A stretch of DNA of 64,000 nt from Prochilodus magdalenae (Eukaryota; Chordata; Actinopteri; Characiformes; Prochilodontidae), in assembly GCA_024036415.1 (NCBI GenBank), contig JAMWET010002911.1, positions 434,001 through 498,000 of the forward strand, given 5' to 3'. This document shows, one piece after another, positions 56,500-64,000 of the stretch (its first letter is position 1; every line of letters begins with the position of its first letter). The notes beneath the pieces were generated by a model. That model was not told the origin of the DNA, searched no databases, and was given only the letters and a program-made list of their open reading frames with translations. A program made the position numbers and the translations under genes.

Positions 56500-59400
56500 A
56501 TGACTCCAATGAATATGACAATTGTGACTTCACGAGTGTTGCAGAAGTTAAAGAAAGTCCTATGGAAGGAAAATGAAGAAGAAAAACTAAGATGTTTGAA
56601 GAATATTTGACAGGCAGTTTTTTGCATCCATCTATCCATACAAGTATCTCTTCATATCTGTCTGTTACTCTACAACAGTATCTATCATTCTATAGTAAAT
56701 ATCTTTCTAATCTTTAACTTTGCCTTTTTTATTTGCTTTGTGATCATTGGTATTTCAGTCATGAATTGCTTTTAACATTTTTTGGTTAATATTTGTCTCT
56801 TGAATAAGGTGACACTGACAGTGAGGTAGAATTTGATGTTAATGAAGGCAATGGTCAACATCCCAACAGTAATAAAGGTTAGTTCTTTTTAGTTGTCATA
56901 AGGGCACAGAAATGAATACAGCAATAAAAATGTGACAGATAACATGTATTGCCTTTGTTGTAAAAATGATCACAATACCTCAATTTAGACAGAAGACATG
57001 TTGTTAACAGAGCTGGAACTTCCTGCTCCTCCAAGGAAACTGGAACATCTTCAAGAGAGAAAATCTACAGTATACTGCAAAAATGCAAACTCGCCATCAT
57101 CATCAAGCTCTGGCTCTCCATTTACACTCATTGGGAGGAAGCAGACTTTAAGTGAACAGGGTTCCCCCTCCTCATCTCAGGCTGCCCTTAGATCAAGAGG
57201 TTTTTCAGGTCTGTATCTTGTATTGAATTTTATAAATATTTCTTAAAGTGGTTATCTAGGTTCATATCTATATAGTGTTATATGCTAGTGTGACACGCAA
57301 ACACAACACATTAATTTGAGATTTAGTGATTGATTCCAGCCTCAACTTACTAAAAGGTGTAACAGTTTTGTTTCTGTGTCACTACACAGTAGTTCCTCTC
57401 AGTGCTATGCGTTAGTGGGTGAACCTGATACTGAAAGTAATTACCAGTAAGCAAAAGAGCCTTGGGTTGTTGCTTCAAGTTGTTATTCAGTATACAGTAT
57501 GTCCTTCATTTAGGAGAATAAGAATTGCTCTTGTTACAAGGAGAAAGAAAATGGACTTGTATTTACCTGCAATGGTATTTTGTGTTAGAAAAATGATTTG
57601 TCTGTAAATTAGTCCTCAAATGACCTATAGTATTTGTCTATTATTAAATTTACTCTGTGATTCTTTTAGCCCCTCTGCAAATTCAGGAGCACACCTCAGA
57701 AATGCAGACTAGGCCATCTTCCCATGGAGGCCTGTCTCAACAAACAGGACAGAGTAGATCAAGATCAACAGTTTTCAGAAGGGACCAGCTCTACACAAGA
57801 GAAACACAGAGAAAACGCTCCCCATACCCAATGCCAGAAGCAAGTAAGTGGGTAGTTGACATTGCAAATAAATAAAAATGAACATAATTGATATAGACTA
57901 GTGCTGTCACAATACCAAAATTATGACTTAAGTATGATACCAACTTAAATATCTTTATACCAATACCATAATGATAACCCGGCAGAAACCTAGAACACCA
58001 GAAAAAATAATGGAATAATAGATGCTAAATAAAAAAACATGAACAATACTTGTACATACTCATACGTACAATACTTTGTTTATTAATAATGAAATTTAAA
58101 ACTAGGCAAAAAATAAAATAATGTCAATGAAAGGCTAGAAGAGCCAGTTGATGTCATTTATGCTTATTTATGTTTATGTGCAGTTAGGTATTTTTGTGCA
58201 TTTGGTTTTGACAATAAACAGTTAAAACATTCAAGATTTTGATTATTGCAAATATCAATAAATATATCTACACTACAGTTTACTGACTCCTATCTGTTTA
58301 CTGGATCTCATAAACATGTCAGTTTAGCTAAATATAAGATTTAAAAGATTTAAAAACTAAATGGAATCAAAATTGATAATCGATAAAATTCATACAATAC
58401 CCAACCCTAATAAGATGTGACTGGTGTAAAGTGAAAACTTCTTTAGACACAGGAATTCACGTTCTGTCCTATTAATTCTTAAACAGAATATAAAATGCAC
58501 ATATCTTCTCTTGATGTGGACAAGTCCAAACCCCACAAAAAGAGAAACACAAACCCAGACAGGTTAACTAATTAACAACTGCAACATAGCAGACACCAGG
58601 CTTCCATAAAGTTAACGTTAAAGGCTAAAACTACTCACTGATGCATTAAATGTTCATATGCGCTTTACTATGTTTCGACCATGGCCAGAAATGAGATGCA
58701 TTTTGCGTAGAATAAACAGAGCTATGCACATTTGTGGGGTTTTAACATAAAAAAAAAAAATCCCAAAAAAAGGACCCAATGCGGCATCTGCGTTTGTATA
58801 TCTATGGGTGTATCTACAAAGCCTCCAAAGTGTACAGCAAATACGTCTTTACCACCATCTGGTATACACAGCCTTTCAGTGACCACTGAATGGCAGCACA
58901 AGACTGTGCCTTGATAATATTTCTAATGTTGTTCATAGTTTTTTTCAATGCATTAGAATTTCAGAGAAAAGTCATGGAACTGCTTGTTGAAATCCGTGAG
59001 GAGGTCTGCGATTTAAAGAAACAATCTGGGGTTGCACAAAGGTGCGAGGACTCAAAGATTCCTGCACAGGCTTCAACACTTGAAGGCCTAAACCTCCTTG
59101 ACACATCCCTTGAATCCCTTGAGGAATAGCAGAAACTGGTAAGATCATACCTTTAGTAGTCATATCAACATATTATAATATTTGTTTTAATGTACAGTGT
59201 TGCAATCACTGTGTGCTAATGTGTTAAGGGGGATATACTTTTTTTTTTATTTTAAACTGAAAATGTGTTCCTTCAATTTCAGATTAATGGCTTGTCCAAG
59301 GTGGGAGGAGTCCACTTAAAGGACAATGTAAAGAGGGTTATGGAGAAATATGGTTTTAATTTATTGTCAATTAAATGTCAGTTACAATACCAATACCATT

Positions 59401-59987
59401 ACCATTTTGAATGTTAAATGTGGCCTTTCTCTATCCATAGGTTGAACCCAAATTAGGTCATGGCGACTTTCAACATGAAGTGGGGGAAAGGCAAACATGC
59501 CTTTACCAAGCTTCGTCTCTTTACTGTTGTCATAGGTAAAAAGAATATATCCTCAGTGTTTACTGTCAGTTTTGGTGGTTAAGTGAAAAACCGTAACCAC
59601 AAAATACAGTGGGCACCTGTGAACTTTTCAGTGGGGCACCTGTATTATTATTATTGTTTTCTGGTATAAACACACAGATACATGTCTCTTACATTCTTTG
59701 ATATATTTAAAAAAGAGAGCTGCTCTCAGTCACATAATTATGTCTGAATTTAACCAACTGGACTAAGAATGTGTTAAATGTGAATGGCCCCTAACAATGT
59801 CTACAACGTTTTGTTTTAGTGCTTACTGTATCCTGTATTACTGAAATGTTTACAAATGCAAATTATTACAGAAAGTGTCCAGAGGACCACGGATGCAACA
59901 GAGGCAAACATTGCAGCAGCGGTCGCCTTCTGTTTAAAGTATGCCCCAGATAGAATCGGTGGAGGCGGCAGAAAACAATCGACTTAA
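56500..59987 (+). pseudogene. DUF4806-domain gene, probably inactivated
   Basis: A chain of + strand exon-like blocks. They are 56500 onward (DSNEYDNCDFTSV, acidic), 56809-56877 (DTDSEVEFDVNEG), 56989-57199 (LPAPPRKLEHLQERK, serine-rich), 57670-57843 (basic, SRSRSTVFRRDQLY), 58965-59138 (coiled-coil VMELLVEIREEVCDLKKQ), 59283-59336 (INGLSKVGGVHLKDNVKR), 59441 or 59457 to 59535 (MATFNMKWGKGKHAFTKLRL) and 59872-59987 (ESVQRTTDATEANIAAAVAF, ending TAA). The last three fit the DUF4806 domain, a family of unknown function abundant in fish. TAG at 59127-59129 is in frame with the next exon. The reading frame across 59441-59459 also works only with an alternative acceptor or a one-base shift, and joins at 56877/56989 and 57843/58965 do not keep phase with the obvious splice sites. 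It could be a decaying copy or a gene whose splicing I have misjudged. Confidence 0.6.
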
Positions 59988-60159
59988 AGGTCTGTTGTGA
60001 AAGACCTTTAAGTTTGTGTTAGTCGTGCAGTTCTGCATAGTTAAAAACAAGGTAAGCATATTATTTAAAATATTTAATATGTTCCAATAAAAGGGTTTTG
60101 ATATACTGTTGTATCCTGTTTTCTGCTTAAAAAAAAAACAAAAAAAAACTTGGGTCTAT

Positions 60160-60755
60160 ATGAGATATTGACAATCCAGCCATCCAAGTTTCTCAGTACA
60201 TTGGATATGGATTTATGGTAGAAGTTTGACTGCTAATATTCGGTTTTGATGGATATCCAATTTTTACTTCCAACCATTATTCAACATCTGTCTAACATTG
60301 GACCTTGATGAAAACCCGACATTGGTTTTTGACAAATATCTGATTTTGACTTCCAACTTCAATTAAATGTCTAAATAAGATTAAGAACATGAATGGTTTT
60401 TGACTGACTATCCAACTTTTATTTCTAACCAAAAGTTAACGTCTGTCCAGTGGTGAAGCTTGATGTCAACCAGACTTTGATTTCCAACTGAAATTCAATG
60501 TCTGTACAGCGTTTTAGCTTTTGGGTTTGATGTCAACCTGATTTTTATTTTCAGTTTAAATTCAATGTCTTTATATCATTGCAGCTTGATGTCAACCAAC
60601 CGTTATTTTTACCCAACGTTGGATCTTGATGTCAACCCGACGTTGGGTTTTGTCGTCAATCCGATTTTCATTTCCAACATTTTTGGAACGTCTGGCCAAT
60701 GTTAGAGTCCAACGTCTGTCTGACTTCAAAGTGACGTCCTGTGCCTGCTGGGATT
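60160..60755. repeat. Degenerate GATGTCAACC/CCAACGTTGG repeat
   Basis: Blocks of about 60 bases repeat GATGTCAACC(A/C)GA, TTTCCAAC and CAATGTCTG(T/G)(C/A)C, ending CTGTGCCTGCTGGG. The style is known from fish genomes; the exact family is not named. Confidence 0.55.
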
Positions 60756-60837
60756 ACATTGGTGTTTCTGAACTGTAATGCTCACATGATTGCGCCATGC
60801 TCTTGTTTCATGACTTGTGCTTTATAAACCTAATGCT
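60750..60837 (+). repeat. Direct repeat copy 1 (about 85 bp)
   Basis: GTGTTTCTGAACTGTAATGC, CTCACATGATTGCGCCATGC and TTGTTTCATGACTTGTGCTT recur at 61265-61347 with about ten differences. Confidence 0.75.
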
Positions 60838-60875
60838 GAAAACCCAGCTGTAAAAAACGCAGATAACACATCTAC

Positions 60876-60965
60876 GCATGCCGAGCGGGTGTAATACAAG
60901 TGAGATACAGTTTAGGAGCAATGAGGCTTTGTATCTCCGCCAGTATTCCACCCGCTGGCGCATGC
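60876..60965. repeat. Imperfect palindrome, arms about 33 bases
   Basis: Arm 60876-60908 (GCATGCCGAGCGGGTGTAAT...) pairs with 60931-60965 (...GTATTCCACCCGCTGGCGCA), loop about 22 bases. GC-rich compared with the surroundings. It could form a stable hairpin if transcribed. Confidence 0.7.
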
Positions 60966-61264
60966 GCAACCAGTGTTTTTTTTCAGCTAATTTGTGAAGT
61001 TTGCTCCTTCCCTTTTTTCTGAGCCAAGAATTGCTGCAACATCTTATTATAGTCACTAACTATTTCCCAAACCATGAAAATATTCATTTGCTTGAAGATA
61101 TGCATTTAATGACATTGTTGAGGGCTATTTTTAGGCATCTGTTCGTGGCGGAGGTGGGAGGAGCTTGGCTAGACAGAGGATATAACTACGAGTAAATTAT
61201 GGTTTCAGTGAGACAACAAAACTTCTTTTGTCAGAGCAATTTTGTCATGGCCTATGGCTGTTCC

Positions 61265-61347
61265 ATTACATTTGTGTTTCTAAACTGTAATGCTCACATG
61301 ACTGCACCATGCTCTTGTTTCATGACTTGGGCTTCATAAAAAGTATG
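61265..61347 (+). repeat. Direct repeat copy 2 (about 85 bp)
   Basis: Matches 60750-60837; the two copies bracket the palindrome at 60.9 kb about 430 bases apart. Confidence 0.75.
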
Positions 61348-61479
61348 ATGAAAGTACAGTATGTTTCTGCATAAAGGTGAATTTGTGGATGAGTTTCTTT
61401 GCATATTCTAAATTGAAAGAATACATCAAGCCAAACAACACCACAAATCCATTAGGCAACCCGGGAATATCACTCACAA

Positions 61480-61645
61480 CTACCGTATTTACGCACATTG
61501 TTTTTGTGTATTTGTCTTTGCACTACACTATTTATTTATATACACCTATATACACCTTCAACTGCACTAGAGAATATACACATTATACTGTAGAACCCTG
61601 TATTACTATAATGACAACTTTGAATTGAATTTAATTGAACAATTT
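61480..61645 (+). mobile_element. Possible LINE 3' end
   Basis: TTTGTGTATTTGTCTTTGCA followed by CACTACACTATT and a TTGAATTGAATTTAATTGAA tail resembles the 3' untranslated end of fish non-LTR elements. No coding part remains. Confidence 0.35.
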
Positions 61646-61799
61646 CCCCCTCAAGTACAACCAAGATGATCTCAGGGCTGAAGGAGTGCACACCAAAAGT
61701 GAGGACAGCAACAGGAGTGTCTGTGATATCTGGCTCCTCTTACAACATACAAGCCATGCAATTGTGAGGAGAGTTGCATAAGGAAGGTTATAAATAATT

Positions 61800-63670
61800 T
61801 CTCGAGTCATAAATCTTAACAGAATAATCAGATATATTTACATGTTTTCTGGAGGACACATTTACATTTACTAACTTCATGATGTATACACTGTTTAAAT
61901 TTATATTTAAATTAATCACATTGCTTACCTTAAAGAATTCAGATTCATCTTTGTGCAAGTAGACAGGAAGTGCGCAACAGGACACAACTCATCTTACACT
62001 GACTTCATTCTCTTCCTTGTTATAGTTTGACAGTATGGTAGCTCAGATCCATATTAATACATGAATTTCTTTTTATAATCTGACACATTTTAAGATGGTT
62101 GTATTTGTTGAATTGAATTCAGAGCTATCAGATCCAGATGAGTTAATCTTATGCAAAGATAATCTTAAACATACTTGGAAATCATAAGTCCCAAGGATCT
62201 CTCAAAGCGCCTGTGCCATCTTTCCTGTCCTAAACAAGGCAATCAGTTGTGGTGTATGTAGGTTGAGCTGTGGGGGAATTTTTTTCTGGTTTGTATGTTC
62301 TATTTCATTAGTTTTGTTTTACCACATGTTCTTGCATATGGGACCGTTTGGGGAATAGGAGCAGACAAATGGTGACTTCGTTACTGGGAAACAACGGGTT
62401 CTGTCAACTTCACACCAGCCTCATCACAGGGGGCTCAGAAGATCAGCAATCAACACAGGACATCAAAAACTATAGAAAGCAGCGCGTTTTGGGCAAATGG
62501 ACATCAAAGACCAACCTGGTCAATGTGTGAAAGTCACGTAGCACACGTTCATCATGTATCCGTGGTATATAAAATGTAACCATGACACCGTACGGCAAGG
62601 TTCTTGTCAGACGCAGTTCTGAAACCTTCCGCCGGCGTTAATTCACTGCAGGATTAAAGAGTGTTTTTCTACATTCCTAAGGCTGACTGATCGAGTTGAT
62701 TCTTTGAGCACGGAGTAGCGAATACGACTACCACAGAGCTCTGTGTAGAACTGGTGTGCAAGTTCACATTTGTTATGCTGTGGAACTTTGCGCACCTGCA
62801 TAATTCTACAGAACATCTGTTCAAGCATCTTGCTGGCTTGTTAAATTATTAATTTAATTAGCTATAGTGATAGTCAAAGTTCTTGTAATAGCTACACCAC
62901 TATACGCACATGCTTTCTACCTCTATGTGTGTTAAACGGGGAATATACATTTCTGCTGTAAATACAAATTTTAAACCGGCATGCTACCATCTCATGTTTT
63001 CGTAATGACTTCTCCAATGATTAAACAGCCTTGCTTCTGAAAAGGGCTGCGTACAGGTACACATGTGGCATGAAAAAAAATGCATGTGCATCTTCTTCAT
63101 CTGAAAATTGAACACATTCTTTTGTTCGCAATGTTAACTTTTAACAGTGTTGCACTGTCTCATCAAATGTGTGCATAGTTTTTTTGCAAAGTTTAACTTA
63201 AAATGTACCTCAGATTGCTGTCAAAGGAAATTGTTGGTAGATGTCAATGGGTGACTAGAGAAAAAGACTTTTTAACAAAAAATAAAAATTCAAATGACCT
63301 CAGTTAATTAATTTCCAATTTTTGGATCTCAAGTAACCACACTTAATTCAACATTAGTCAAGATGCATACACAGCATTAAAAAACTTAAAAATGAAAATC
63401 CCAAAGCGTTTAGTAATGTTCACGTTTAAATGCACAACCCATAAGGAGAGGATATATATTACTATGAATAATGAAGTCTGAGTTCGAACAGATGTGTCTT
63501 GACTCTTATGTGCCAAACTACACTTAAAAATCACACCTAATGTTGCATTCCACCTAGCTAACATGGAGACATGCTTATTAACTGGCAGTTAAGCCATAAA
63601 GGATGTTAACCCAAAACTAACGTTTGTTGCCCTCCCGCCTTAGCCAGCTAGATTTATTAGCCCTACAGTA
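61800..63670. other. Non-coding stretch near the right edge
   Basis: AT-rich with a slightly GC-richer patch at 62.5-62.7 kb. No domain in any open frame. Confidence 0.4.
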
Positions 63671-63678
63671 ATGTTACC

Positions 63679-63700
63679 ATGGCAGCCGGTCAACAGGCCA
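63679..63700 (+). CDS. Possible first coding exon of a gene continuing right
   Basis: ATG in a good context (TTACCATGG) opens MAAGQQA and is followed directly by the strong donor GTAAGT at 63701. No second exon is seen before the window ends at 64000, so the gene cannot be named. Chance occurrence is possible. Confidence 0.3.
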
Positions 63701-64000
63701 GTAAGTGTTACCGATTAAAAAAAGCATTTTACTTTCAATACCAAAACACTTATTCGAAGGAGTGCCATACTTTGGTTAAGAGTAAAGCTTTCCTTAATCT
63801 TTTTTTGCTGACGACTGACTGGTACAACCTGTGGCTTGGTATTTAAATGATGATACGTTAGCGTAACACTAATGTCTTTTTTTCCAAGCTGGCATCAGGT
63901 ATTGATAGAAGTCAAGAATCCTAGTTTTTTAAAAAAAGGTACACAAAGTGTTTTAATCACAGCATTAACAAACTACTTACCCATTTTGCTCAAACACTCT

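Overview
The window is vertebrate nuclear DNA, almost certainly from a teleost fish. Its genes are split by GT-AG introns, coding density is low, and it carries many Tc1-like DNA transposons, a tRNA-derived SINE with a typical fish tail, L1 and L2-type LINE pieces, BEL/Pao and gypsy-like pol debris, and a DUF4806 gene of a type common in fish. An ostariophysan (characin, catfish or relative) is my guess from the repeat types. No bacterial, plasmid, CRISPR or rRNA features are visible.

Layout, with all recognised host genes on the + strand. (1) 1-9.8 kb: no host exon seen; Tc1-like remnants, a foldback element, one nearly full-length dead Tc1-like element (5.79-7.33 kb) and a minisatellite of about 165 bp units (7.7-8.4 kb). 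(2) 9.83-28.57 kb: the last seven coding exons of a stimulatory G protein alpha subunit (gnas), all in phase, with introns full of transposons. The 5' coding exons were not found in the window. (3) 29-42 kb: repeats only, including a non-autonomous DNA element, a hAT-like transposase pseudogene, BEL/Pao pol remnants and an L2-type LINE 3' end. (4) 42.7-46.6 kb: a two-coding-exon chemokine receptor of the CXCR3 group with an altered DRY motif, plus a possible 5' UTR exon. (5) 47.1-56.0 kb: a dead L1 with another retroelement fragment inside it, then two Tc1-like elements. (6) 56.5-60.0 kb: a DUF4806 gene or pseudogene with an in-frame stop. (7) 60-64 kb: degenerate repeats, a palindrome inside an 85-bp direct repeat, and a possible first coding exon near the right edge.

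The host genes do not form an operon or an obvious pathway. Gnas is an intracellular transducer of Gs-coupled receptors, while the CXCR3-like protein is a plasma membrane receptor whose motif loss suggests ligand binding with weak or no classical G protein signalling. I see no convincing new multi-gene system. The best leads are the atypical CXCR3-like receptor, the interrupted DUF4806 gene, the nested transposon insertions and the palindrome at 60.9 kb.
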